Below, piece by piece: positions 44,983 to 53,561 of a stretch of 64,000 bases of DNA. Position 1 is the stretch's first letter; every line of letters begins with the position of its first letter. The DNA is from Bradyrhizobium sp. CCBAU 53340 (GTDB lineage Bacteria > Pseudomonadota > Alphaproteobacteria > Rhizobiales > Xanthobacteraceae): assembly GCF_015291645.1 (NCBI RefSeq), contig NZ_CP030055.1, forward strand, positions 6,572,001 through 6,636,000, read 5' to 3'. The notes under the pieces were generated by a model that saw nothing but the letters and a program-made list of their open reading frames with translations, was not told where the DNA came from and searched no databases. A program made the translations under genes and the position numbers.

Positions 44983-45612
44983 ATGGAAGGCGTCACGATC
45001 GTCGATCATCCGCTGGTGCAGCACAAGCTGACCCTGGTGCGGGACAAATCGATCTCGACAAAATCGTTCCGGGAGCTGATCAAGGAGATCGGCATGCTGC
45101 TCTGCTACGAGGTGACGCGCGATTTGCCGCTTACCGACACCGTGATCGAGACGCCGCTGGCGACGATGCACTCGGCCAAGATCGCCGGCAAGAAGCTGGT
45201 GTTCGTGCCGATGCTGCGCGCCGGCACCACCTTCGTCGACGGCATGATGGACCTGGTGCCGACCGCGCGCGTCGCCCATATCGGCCTCTACCGCGAACCC
45301 GAGAGTTTTGCCGCGGTCGAGTACTTCTTCAAATCGCCGTCGGATCTCAGCGAGCGCCTCGCCATCGTGGTGACGCCTGTCGTCGCCACCGCCAACACGG
45401 CCGTCGCCGCCGTCGACCGCCTGAAGGAGCGCGGCGCCAAGGACATTCGCCTGGCCTGCCTGATCGCAGCACCGGAGGGATTAGAGCGCCTGCGCGGCCT
45501 GCATCCGGACGTGCACATCTGGACTGCCGCAGTGGACGAAGGCCTCGACGAGAACGGCTTTATCCTGCCCGGCCTCGGCGATGCCGGCGATCGCGCTTAC
45601 GGGACGCGGTAG
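44983..45612 (+). CDS. upp: Uracil phosphoribosyltransferase with altered PRPP loop
   Basis: UPRT makes UMP from uracil and PRPP. The 209-aa protein has the normal length and the uracil-binding end ([39 protein letters not shown]). However, the PRPP-binding loop, DPMLATGGS in E. coli Upp, reads TPVVATANT here, losing the Asp and the GGS. It may have weaker PRPP binding or a changed role. It follows the URC4 gene by 54 bases in the same direction, completing the URC set (URC1-URC4-URC6). Confidence 0.85.
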   Translation: MEGVTIVDHPLVQHKLTLVRDKSISTKSFRELIKEIGMLLCYEVTRDLPLTDTVIETPLATMHSAKIAGKKLVFVPMLRAGTTFVDGMMDLVPTARVAHIGLYREPESFAAVEYFFKSPSDLSERLAIVVTPVVATANTAVAAVDRLKERGAKDIRLACLIAAPEGLERLRGLHPDVHIWTAAVDEGLDENGFILPGLGDAGDRAYGTR

Positions 45613-45636
45613 TCGCGAGGCTATATCCTTGTTTGG

Positions 45637-45682
45637 CGCGTCTTCTTCACGCGAACCGGGTCTCCACTTCGCTTGAAAACGC
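45637..45682. repeat. Short intergenic repeat-like segment
   Basis: The text gcgtcttcttcacgcgaacc ... cacttcgcttgaaaacgc resembles, from memory, a frequent bradyrhizobial intergenic segment. Only one copy is in this window, so it is not proven here. Confidence 0.35.
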
Positions 45683-45683
45683 C

Positions 45684-46817
45684 TTAAATCTTCCCGCTGC
45701 CGCAGATGTTCTTCAGCGCCTGCCACTCCGTGTCCGTCAGCAGCGGCGGGCCACTGGCGGGGCGGTCTTCTTTCGTCATGCGTGCAAGTCGGTCCTCGGT
45801 GAGCGGATGGCTCGCCAGGATCGTCGCGAAGCTCGAACCGCCTTCCTTGCCGGTGATGCGGAACATCAGCTCGGCCGCGGGCTTGGGCGAGCGACCGAGC
45901 TTGTGCATGATCTCGATCGCGAACGTGTCGGCAGCGGTCTCGGCCTCGCGCGAATAGGAGGCCTCGACCACGCTGCGCGAGGCGAAGATCACGGCCGAGG
46001 AGCCGGTGACGTCGCCGAACAACAGGCCGATCAGGAACGAGGTGCCGCCGTTGTAGATCAGGCCGCGCATGTTGTCGTGATGCTTGAGATGGCCGAGCTC
46101 GTGGGCGAGGATACCGGCAAGCTCGTCGGGACTTTCGGCCTTGTCGAGCAAGGCGCTCAGCACGTAGACCTTGCCGCCCGGCAGCGCGAACGCATTCGGC
46201 ACCGAGGTTCGCAGCACGCCTGCCGTCATGGAATCGTCGTCGAGGCCGGCGGCGTCGCGCAGGCGGTTGACGAGCTTGCGGAACGCCGCCTGGCCGGCCG
46301 CGTCGTTGCAAGCCTCGCCGCGGAAGATCGTCTTCACCTGCACCTCGGACGCATCGCCAATGCGCCGCTCGATCGGCTTCGGCACCAGCGGCGCGAGACG
46401 ATCCGCGGCCAGCGGTACCCCGAACAGCACGACGCAGACGATGGAAACGGCGGCGGCCACCGACCAGCCGACGATTTTTGCAATGCCGCGGCCGGTGGTC
46501 TGGTGCTCGTCGATGCGAGTACAGCGCGCGACGAGATCGCCTCCGAAAGCAGCGTCGCGAATCTCCAGCCGCGCCAGCGGCGGGGCGGACGTCGAGGTCA
46601 AACGCAGGATGCCGGCCGGACTGTCCGCGCGGCGGATTTCGTCATAGGCCCAGCGTGTGACGGTCCCGCCCGCCTGCGCCTCGCCCGGTTCGGCAATTTC
46701 GAGCGCGTCGCCGAGCGTCAGCGTGACTTGCCGCCGGCGGCTCGACAGGCCGTCGAAGAAGATCGCCTCCTGTCCGGGGTTCATCTCGGCGTTGGGCTCG
46801 GCGCTCACATCACTCAC
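45684..46817 (-). CDS. M48-family zinc metalloprotease
   Basis: The 377-aa protein has a membrane segment (about 112-135), and a peptidase domain with the zinc motif HELGH (His239-His243) and the third ligand region SREAETAADTFA. It resembles the M48 group of periplasmic/inner-membrane proteases such as HtpX and BepA-like enzymes. About 110 N-terminal residues, not part of the peptidase, are predicted cytosolic. Its ATG at 46817 is 2 bases from the stop of the DUF898 gene, so translation is coupled. Confidence 0.87.
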   Translation of the reverse strand: MSDVSAEPNAEMNPGQEAIFFDGLSSRRRQVTLTLGDALEIAEPGEAQAGGTVTRWAYDEIRRADSPAGILRLTSTSAPPLARLEIRDAAFGGDLVARCTRIDEHQTTGRGIAKIVGWSVAAAVSIVCVVLFGVPLAADRLAPLVPKPIERRIGDASEVQVKTIFRGEACNDAAGQAAFRKLVNRLRDAAGLDDDSMTAGVLRTSVPNAFALPGGKVYVLSALLDKAESPDELAGILAHELGHLKHHDNMRGLIYNGGTSFLIGLLFGDVTGSSAVIFASRSVVEASYSREAETAADTFAIEIMHKLGRSPKPAAELMFRITGKEGGSSFATILASHPLTEDRLARMTKEDRPASGPPLLTDTEWQALKNICGSGKI

Positions 46818-46819
46818 GT

Positions 46820-47968
46820 CTAGAATCCCGCGACATCGAGGCCATCGGCAAAGCCTTCGCCGAGCGCGTTGGCAAGCTCACCGCTGGCGCGGACATCGGC
46901 TGCCGCTCCGATATCATGCACCTCGACGGTTTCCAGAACCTTGGCCCAGAGATCGCGCTGGAGATAGACACGCATGATGATGTTGGCGCCGAGCGCAAGA
47001 GCGAAATAGCCGATCACCATCACCACCAGCATCGGGATGTTCGCCCCGGGACCGCCGCCCTGTGCGGGCGGCGCGAGTTCAAGCTTGACGGTGATCGCGA
47101 CGGCAGCAGCGAGATAGGCGCCGTAGACGGTCGTCAGCAGCACCCACCAGCCGATGACCTTCCAATAGAGGCCGTAGAACGCGTTGTGAGGCAGATCCGA
47201 GGACAGGCGGACATCACCGATGCGGATGCCGTTGAGCCACCAACGCCATTCGCGCGCCTTGAACTCGGCATAGAGGAACGGCGCTGCCGGGAAGAACAGC
47301 AGCGCGAGCGGCGTGAGGAGCCACAGCCCCCAGGCGCGCTTGAAGAACTCCCAGCCATTGCCATCGAAATCGCCCTGCAGATCGCCGAAATGCGTGTGCT
47401 GCATCTTGTAGCGCTCCAGCGACGCCTCGCGCCACGGCAGCGCCAGGCCGAGCGTCAGGAACATCAGCAGGCCCCACAGCATCGCGCGAAACGAATAGGC
47501 CCAGCCGGAGCCGTCCATCCAGAACCGCACGCCGCGCCAGACCGTGCGGGTCAAACGATAGCGCCGCGCGCGATAGATCGCGAACTGACCGAAGGCATAA
47601 AAGGAGATGAACAGCGGCGTCGAGGCAAAGCCCTTCCAGCGCTCGAACTCGATACCGACGAGGAAATAAGCGACGTAGATCGGCCCCAGGATCGCGAGCG
47701 CGACAAGGAAGCCGATCAGAAGTTCCCTGGCCCGTCCGGTGTATTCGGCAGCATCGCCGTCGATCGATGTATTCGACCACAGATGACGGCGGATGTCGGT
47801 GACGAGCCAGAACCGGTAGAAACCGAACGTGACGAGCTCGAGCATGGCCCCCTTGGTGACCATTTTTCGGAACTCGGAGCGATCGCCGGTGAAGTCGACT
47901 CGCGTGGGCGGCAGCGGCGGCGGGACCGGTTCGGAGGGGCCGATAGGGGTCCATTGCATGTCGTTCAC
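46820..47968 (-). CDS. DUF898 (YjgN-like) inner-membrane protein
   Basis: The 382-aa protein has a Pro-rich N terminus and about seven membrane segments (LLIGFLVALAILGPIYVAYF and later FLTLGLALPW, LLTPLALLFFPAAPFLY, VLVVMVIGYFALAL-like). RFWLVTDIRRHLWSNTSIDG, GWAYSFRAMLWGLLM and similar W/R-rich stretches are typical of DUF898/YjgN. The function is unknown. I choose a GTG start at 47968 because gagg lies 8 bases upstream, over the TTG at 48016 or an ATG nine bases downstream. Together with the M48 protease gene it forms an operon. Confidence 0.8.
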   Translation of the reverse strand: MNDMQWTPIGPSEPVPPPLPPTRVDFTGDRSEFRKMVTKGAMLELVTFGFYRFWLVTDIRRHLWSNTSIDGDAAEYTGRARELLIGFLVALAILGPIYVAYFLVGIEFERWKGFASTPLFISFYAFGQFAIYRARRYRLTRTVWRGVRFWMDGSGWAYSFRAMLWGLLMFLTLGLALPWREASLERYKMQHTHFGDLQGDFDGNGWEFFKRAWGLWLLTPLALLFFPAAPFLYAEFKAREWRWWLNGIRIGDVRLSSDLPHNAFYGLYWKVIGWWVLLTTVYGAYLAAAVAITVKLELAPPAQGGGPGANIPMLVVMVIGYFALALGANIIMRVYLQRDLWAKVLETVEVHDIGAAADVRASGELANALGEGFADGLDVAGF

Positions 47969-48115
47969 AGCGGCAACCTCGGGATGCGGATATGATCCGT
48001 CCAAACTATAGATCAAAGATTAGTCGATCCCCAAGACGCGCGGGTTCGATTTACCTCTGTTTCGAGCGATTTCTGACAGGATTTCATGACGAACGGCGTG
48101 CGGCTGCTCACGCTT

Positions 48116-48203
48116 CGTAGCCCGGATGGCACGGAGCGCAACCCGGACAGTGTCAATCGCGGACTGGAATCCCGGATTACGCTTGCACTCCATCAGGGCT
48201 ACG
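48116..48203. repeat. Palindromic repeat, cgtagcccgg family
   Basis: The ends cgtagcccggatggcac and the complement-type cccggattacgcttgcactc/catcagggctacg form an imperfect inverted pair. It is the common bradyrhizobial element with CGTAGCCCGGATGG and CCATCCGGGCTACG ends. A short minus-strand frame over it is not a gene. Confidence 0.65.
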
Positions 48204-48324
48204 CATCTCGCTTGCGGCAAAACTGCCGCTTGCTCCGAAGCACGTAACGCGTTGTAATTGTAGTCCAAATACCGCAGCGCAGAATTCAGAAAAGATCGCG
48301 CGGTCCACGCCAGGGAGAGCGGTC

Positions 48325-49590
48325 ATGCACGGGACCATCGAGAACACGGCGAAACTCGACGCATTGCGCGAGCGCGCGATGTCGCTGCCGCTGGAGCAGT
48401 TCGATCCAGGCGATCCTGAACTGTTCAGGACCGATACGTTCTGGCCCTATTTCGACCGGCTGCGCCGCGAAGATCCCGTGCACTATTGCAAGGATTCGAT
48501 GTTCGGGCCGTACTGGTCGGTGACGCGCTACAACGACATCATGGAGATCGAGACCAACCATGCGGTGTTCTCCTCCGCCTCCGCGCTCGGCGGCATCACC
48601 ATCAGAGACATCGATCCCGACCTGCGCCGCGAAAGCTTCATCTCGATGGATCCGCCGCGCCACGCCGCGCAGCGCAAGACCGTGGCACCGATGTTCACGC
48701 CGACGCATCTGGACAATCTCGCCATCAACATCCGCAAGCGCTCGGCCGAGTGCCTGGACAATCTGCCGCGCGGTGAGGTGTTCGACTGGGTCGACCAGGT
48801 CTCGATCGAGCTCACCACGCAGATGCTCGCCGTCCTGTTCGACTTCCCCTGGGAGGACCGCCGCAAGCTGACGCGCTGGTCCGATATTGCCACGACCATT
48901 CCCGGCCCTGATGGACTCGTCGCCACCGAGGACGAGCGGCAGGCCGAACTGACCGAATGCGCGGGCTATTTCGCGCGGCTGTGGAAGGAACGCATCGAGC
49001 AGCCGCCGAAGAGCGATCTGCTCTCGATGATGGCGCATGGCGCTGCGACGCGCGACATGGATGCCAGGAACTTCCTCGGCAATCTCGTTCTTTTGATCGT
49101 CGGCGGCAATGACACCACACGCAACACCATGTCGGGCTCGCTGCTCGCGCTGAGCCAGCATCCCGATCAGTATCGCAAGCTGCGCGAGAACCCCGCGCTG
49201 CTCGACAGCTTCGTGCCTGAAGTGATCCGCTGGCAGACGCCGCTGGCGCATATGCGCCGCACCGCGCTCGCCGACTTCGAGTTCCGCGGCAAGCAGATCA
49301 AGAAAGGTGACAAGGTCGTGATGTGGTACGTCTCGGGCAACCGTGACGAGGAGGCGATCGAGAAGCCCTACGATTTCATCATCGACCGCGCCCGGCCGCG
49401 CACGCATTTGTCCTTCGGCTTCGGCATCCACCGCTGCGTCGGATTGCGCCTTGCCGAACTCCAGCTCAAGATTATCTGGGAGGAGATCCTGAAGCGGTTC
49501 GACCATATCGACGTGGTCGGCGAGCCGAAGCGGGTGTATTCGAGTTTCGTGAAAGGCTTGGAAACATTGCCGGTCAAGATTGCGGCGTGA
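48325..49590 (+). CDS. Cytochrome P450, CYP153-like
   Basis: The 421-aa P450 has the haem-ligand Cys371 in SFGFGIHRCVG, the K-helix ExxR in PEVIRW (Glu299, Arg302), and an I-helix GGNDTTRNTM (about 260-269), the pattern of the CYP153 group of alkane and terminal hydroxylases, where GGNDTTRN replaces AGxDT. The substrate cannot be read from sequence. Ferredoxin and ferredoxin reductase genes, needed for such enzymes, are not adjacent. It is followed by a closely related second P450. Confidence 0.87.
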   Translation: MHGTIENTAKLDALRERAMSLPLEQFDPGDPELFRTDTFWPYFDRLRREDPVHYCKDSMFGPYWSVTRYNDIMEIETNHAVFSSASALGGITIRDIDPDLRRESFISMDPPRHAAQRKTVAPMFTPTHLDNLAINIRKRSAECLDNLPRGEVFDWVDQVSIELTTQMLAVLFDFPWEDRRKLTRWSDIATTIPGPDGLVATEDERQAELTECAGYFARLWKERIEQPPKSDLLSMMAHGAATRDMDARNFLGNLVLLIVGGNDTTRNTMSGSLLALSQHPDQYRKLRENPALLDSFVPEVIRWQTPLAHMRRTALADFEFRGKQIKKGDKVVMWYVSGNRDEEAIEKPYDFIIDRARPRTHLSFGFGIHRCVGLRLAELQLKIIWEEILKRFDHIDVVGEPKRVYSSFVKGLETLPVKIAA

Positions 49591-49619
49591 GCTTGAGCTA
49601 TTTCCACGACGGTACTGCG

Positions 49620-49742
49620 CCCCCTCTCCCGCTTGCGGGAGAGGGTTGGGGAGAGGGTATCTCCGCAAAGGGACAATCCCCCAGAGGAGAAAACCCTCAC
49701 CCGGCGCTGCGCGCCGACCTCTCCCGCAAGCGAGAGAGGTTT
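49620..49742. repeat. Interspersed repeat between the two P450 genes
   Basis: The left part, 49622-49645, is a hairpin of cctctcccgc/gcgggagagg type. The right part contains ctctcccgcaagcgagagag, and the two sides enclose gggttggggagaggg and ccctcaccc. This is a common bradyrhizobial intergenic element. It lies just ahead of the second P450. Confidence 0.7.
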
Positions 49743-49765
49743 AAGAACAACTGGAGCGACTGCCC

Positions 49766-51040
49766 ATGAACATTCAGACCCCGGTCAAGGCCGACAAGGC
49801 CGAACGCATGCGGCGCGCGCGCGAGGAAGCCTATGCGACGCCGCTGAAGAACTTTCATCCGGGCGCGCCCAGACTGTTCCAAGACGACACCCTGTGGCCG
49901 TGGTTCGAGCGGCTGCGCAAGGAAGAGCCGGTGCATTACTGCACCAATGCGCCGATCGATCCCTACTGGTCGGTGGTGAAATACAACGACATCATGCATG
50001 TCGACACCAACCACGGCATCTTCTCGTCGGACTCGACGCTCGGCGGCATCTCGATCCGCGACGTGCCTGAGGGCTACGACTGGCCGAGCTTCATTGCGAT
50101 GGACCAGCCGAAACACTCATCGCAGCGCAAGACCGTGTCGCCGATGTTCACGCCGACGCATCTGGACGAGCTGGCAAAACTGATCAGGCAGCGCTCGCAG
50201 ACCGTGCTGGACAATCTGCCGCGCAACGAGACCTTCAATTTCGTCGAGCGCGTCTCGATCGAGCTGACGACGCAGATGCTGGCGACACTGTTCGACTTCC
50301 CCTGGGAGGAACGGCGCAAGCTGACGCGCTGGTCCGACGTCTCGACCGCGCTGCCCAAGAGCGGCATCGTCGCCTCGGCCGAAGAGCGCCGCCGCGAGAT
50401 GGACGAGTGCTACGCCTACATGTCGAAGCTGTGGAACGAGCGCGTCAACTCCGCGCCACGCAACGATCTGTTGTCGCTGATGGCCCACAACGACGCGACG
50501 CGCTTCATGGACCCCGACAACCTCATGGGCAACATCATCCTGCTCATCGTCGGCGGCAACGATACCACCCGCAACACCATGACCGGCTCGGTGCTCGCGC
50601 TGAACGAGAACCCGGACCAGTACGACAAGCTTCGCGCCAACCCCGCGCTGATCGATTCCATGGTGCCGGAGGTGATCCGCTGGCAGACGCCGCTGGCGCA
50701 TATGCGCCGCACCGCGCTGCAGGACACCGAAATCGGCGGCAAGCAGATCAAGAAGGGCGACCGCGTCGTGATGTGGTACGTCTCGGGCAACCGCGACGAG
50801 GAGATGTTTGAGAATCCTGACGAGTTCATCATCGACCGCCCGCGCCCGCGCACTCACCTCTCCTTCGGCTTCGGCATCCACCGCTGCGTCGGCATGCGGC
50901 TCGCGGAGCTGCAGCTGCGGATCGTCTGGGAGGAGATGCTCAAGCGCTTCGACCGCATCGAAGTGGTCGGCGAGCCCAAGCGGATCTATTCCAGCTTCAT
51001 CAAGGGATACGAGACGCTGCCGGTGCGGATTCCGGGGTAG
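49766..51040 (+). CDS. Second cytochrome P450, CYP153-like
   Basis: The 424-aa protein is a close paralogue of the upstream P450, with the same GGNDTTRNTM I-helix, PEVIRWQTPLAHMRRTAL, and the haem Cys374 in SFGFGIHRCVG. The N-terminal regions differ (GYDWPSFIAMDQP against RRESFISMDPP), so substrate ranges may differ. The two genes are separated by 175 bases containing a repeat and run in the same direction, so they may not be co-transcribed. Confidence 0.87.
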   Translation: MNIQTPVKADKAERMRRAREEAYATPLKNFHPGAPRLFQDDTLWPWFERLRKEEPVHYCTNAPIDPYWSVVKYNDIMHVDTNHGIFSSDSTLGGISIRDVPEGYDWPSFIAMDQPKHSSQRKTVSPMFTPTHLDELAKLIRQRSQTVLDNLPRNETFNFVERVSIELTTQMLATLFDFPWEERRKLTRWSDVSTALPKSGIVASAEERRREMDECYAYMSKLWNERVNSAPRNDLLSLMAHNDATRFMDPDNLMGNIILLIVGGNDTTRNTMTGSVLALNENPDQYDKLRANPALIDSMVPEVIRWQTPLAHMRRTALQDTEIGGKQIKKGDRVVMWYVSGNRDEEMFENPDEFIIDRPRPRTHLSFGFGIHRCVGMRLAELQLRIVWEEMLKRFDRIEVVGEPKRIYSSFIKGYETLPVRIPG

Positions 51041-51091
51041 CGGATAGGAAGCCATCACTCCCGACGAAAGGGAGGGCGCACAACTCCATCA

Positions 51092-51229
51092 CCGTCATCC
51101 TGAGGTGCTCATCCTGCGCAGCAGGATGAGCCTCGAAGGGCGACGGCCCCGGCTGCATCGAGGCCGTACATCCTTCGAGGCTCGCTGCGCGAAGCTGCGC
51201 ATCGCGCAACTCGCACCTCAGGATGACGG
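51092..51229. repeat. Palindromic repeat, ccgtcatcctgaggtgc family
   Basis: Outer ends ccgtcatcctgaggtgc (51092-51108) and gcacctcaggatgacgg (51213-51229) are perfect inverted copies, with cctcgaag and its complement repeated inside. It is a typical bradyrhizobial interspersed element. Confidence 0.8.
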
Positions 51230-51336
51230 AATCCTCAGCATCGGACCAGTCGATATAGAAATCCGGCATATCAGCTCGCGCCAGATGAGATGAGAGTGGC
51301 GGACTCCATTGCCCTAGGACATTAGCATCAGCTGGC

Positions 51337-52257
51337 TCAGGTCAGCTTGATGTCCCACACGCCTTCCTTGCGGCAGGCGGCGACCTCCTCGCGCAGGAGT
51401 GCGGTGACGGCGAGCGAGGCCGTGGAGGCCGGGCGGTCGATCGGAGAAGCGAAAATGAGCTCGCGTGTCATCGGCTTGGAGACGACAGCGGTTTCCAGCC
51501 GTCCTTCCGCGACCTCGCCATGGACGGAGGACGGCGGCAGCAGCGCGAAGCCGAGCCCTTCCTCGACCAGGCTCGTCAGCACCCGGAACGAATCCGCCTC
51601 TAACTGGACGCTGAGCTTGATCTTGCGCTGCGCGGCGGCGTGCTCGATCAGCGCGCGGAGACCATGGGAATGACTGGGCAGCACCAGCCGCTGCCGCAGC
51701 AGCCAGCCGATATCGACGCTCTTCTTGCGCGCCAGCCCGCAGCCGCGCGGGCCGACCGCGACGATGTTGTCGCGTCCAAGGCTCTGCACATTGAGATGCA
51801 GATCGGCGGAACGGCCGTAGAGGATGGCGAGATCCATCTCGCCGCGATGCAGCCATTCGACGATGTGGCCGCTGTAGCTCTCGACGATGCGCAGCGAAAT
51901 GCCGGGAAATTTTTCGACGCAGCGCCGCGCAAAACGCGCCGACAGCACGCAGCTCACCGTCGGCACCAGGCCGAGCACGACCTGCCCCGATGGCGGGCCC
52001 TTGGCCGACTGGATATCGTCGCGGATCTGGTCGATCTGCCGCACGATGCCGGAGGTGCGCGCCAGCAGAAGCCGGCCGGCCTCGGTCAGCACCATACCGC
52101 GGCCGTTGCGGGTGAACAGTTCCGTGCGCAGCTCGTGCTCCAGCAGCTTGATCTGCCTCGACAGCGCGGGCTGCGCCACGCGCAACGTGTCGGAGGCCTT
52201 GGAGAGGCTGCCGAGCTCCGCAACGCAACTAAAGGTCCTGAGCTGCCGGAAATCCAT
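51337..52257 (-). CDS. LysR-family transcriptional regulator
   Basis: The 306-aa protein has an N-terminal winged helix (MDFRQLRTFSCVAELGSLSK and RVAQPALSRQIKLLEHELR, about 1-60) and a LysR effector domain. The start at 52257 gives the standard N terminus; an earlier frame begins at 52305. It is divergent from the acyl-CoA dehydrogenase gene with 125 bases between, the usual arrangement for a regulator and its target operon. Confidence 0.9.
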   Translation of the reverse strand: MDFRQLRTFSCVAELGSLSKASDTLRVAQPALSRQIKLLEHELRTELFTRNGRGMVLTEAGRLLLARTSGIVRQIDQIRDDIQSAKGPPSGQVVLGLVPTVSCVLSARFARRCVEKFPGISLRIVESYSGHIVEWLHRGEMDLAILYGRSADLHLNVQSLGRDNIVAVGPRGCGLARKKSVDIGWLLRQRLVLPSHSHGLRALIEHAAAQRKIKLSVQLEADSFRVLTSLVEEGLGFALLPPSSVHGEVAEGRLETAVVSKPMTRELIFASPIDRPASTASLAVTALLREEVAACRKEGVWDIKLT

Positions 52258-52382
52258 ACTTGCCAATCCTGGAAGGCTACTCCATACGCTATAGCAAATG
52301 AGCATAGGGGGCTGGCGATGTTTTCACAACGCCGGAGGATCGGCCGGCGTTATCTTGACTGCCGCGACAACCGGGAAACGCC

Positions 52383-53552
52383 ATGAGTGAAGAACACCAC
52401 ACCGAAGACCACGCCGACATCCGCGAAGCCGTCGCCAAGCTCTGCGCGCAGTTTCCCGGCGAATATTGGCGCAAGCTCGATCGCGAGATGGCTTATCCCA
52501 AGGCCTTCGTCGATGCGCTGACAGAGGCCGGCTATCTCTCGGTGCTGATCCCCGAGGAATATGGCGGGGCAGGTCTGAAGCTCTCCGCGGCCGCGGCGAT
52601 CCTCGAAGAGATCCAGCGCGCCGGCTGCAACGGCGGCGGCTGCCATGCCCAGATGTACACGATGGGCACCGTGCTGCGGCACGGCAATGCCGAGCAGAAG
52701 GCCAAATATCTGCCGAAGATCGCGAGCGGCGAATTGCGCCTGCAGGCGTTCGGCGTCACCGAGCCGACCAGCGGCACCGACACCTCCTCGCTGAAGACCT
52801 TCGCGCGCAAGGAAGGCAACGACAGCTATATCGTCAACGGCCAGAAGATCTGGACCAGCCGCGCCGAGCATTCCGATTTGATGGTGCTGCTGGCGCGCAC
52901 CACGCCGAAGGAGCAGACCAAGAAGCGCACCGATGGGCTTTCCGTGTTCATCGTCGACATGCGCGAGGCCAAGAACAATGGCCTCGAGATCCGTCCGATC
53001 CGCACCATGATGAACCACGCCACGACAGAAGTGTTCTTTACCGACATGAAGGTGCCGGCGGGGAATCTGATCGGCGAGGAAGGCAAGGGCTTTCGCTACA
53101 TCCTCTCCGGCATGAATGCCGAGCGCATTTTGATCGCCGCCGAATGCATCGGCGACGCCAAATGGTTCATCGCCAAGGCCACGAACTACGCCAAGGAGCG
53201 CAGCGTTTTCGGCCGCCCTATCGGCCAAAATCAAGGCATCCAGTTCCCGATCGCCAAAGCCTATGCCTCAATGCGTGCGGCCGAATTGATGGTGAAGGAG
53301 GCGACGCGCAAATACGAGGCCGGGCTCGACTGCGGCGCTGAAGCGAACATGGCCAAGATGCTGGCGGCAGATGCGTCCTGGGAAGCGGCGAATGCCTGCA
53401 TCCAGACGCATGGCGGCTTTGGATTTGCCGAGGAATATGACGTCGAGCGCAAGTTCCGCGAGACGCGGCTGTATCAAGTCGCGCCGATCTCGACCAACCT
53501 CGTGCTGTCCTTCGTTGCCGAGCACGTGCTCGGCATGCCCCGCTCGTATTGA
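52383..53552 (+). CDS. Acyl-CoA dehydrogenase
   Basis: The 389-aa flavoenzyme has the family motifs FGVTEPTSGTDTSSLKTFAR and YIVNGQKIWTS and the C-terminal CIQTHGGFGFAEEYDVERKF. The usual catalytic Glu of medium-chain enzymes (in YEGT) is not present: that place reads RLYQVAPIS, so the base may sit elsewhere, as in isovaleryl-type enzymes. Substrate unknown. It heads a run with CaiB and MaoC-like genes (9 and 16 bases of spacing), suggesting one degradation operon controlled by the divergent LysR gene. Confidence 0.87.
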   Translation: MSEEHHTEDHADIREAVAKLCAQFPGEYWRKLDREMAYPKAFVDALTEAGYLSVLIPEEYGGAGLKLSAAAAILEEIQRAGCNGGGCHAQMYTMGTVLRHGNAEQKAKYLPKIASGELRLQAFGVTEPTSGTDTSSLKTFARKEGNDSYIVNGQKIWTSRAEHSDLMVLLARTTPKEQTKKRTDGLSVFIVDMREAKNNGLEIRPIRTMMNHATTEVFFTDMKVPAGNLIGEEGKGFRYILSGMNAERILIAAECIGDAKWFIAKATNYAKERSVFGRPIGQNQGIQFPIAKAYASMRAAELMVKEATRKYEAGLDCGAEANMAKMLAADASWEAANACIQTHGGFGFAEEYDVERKFRETRLYQVAPISTNLVLSFVAEHVLGMPRSY

Positions 53553-53561
53553 GGTCGCACC

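Noticed and set aside
47214..47954. 246-codon second minus-strand frame inside the DUF898 gene
   Set aside because: Shadow frame of the membrane protein; Arg-rich and without a family.
48020..48268. 82-codon minus-strand frame
   Set aside because: It is made by the palindromic repeat at 48116-48203; no gene family.
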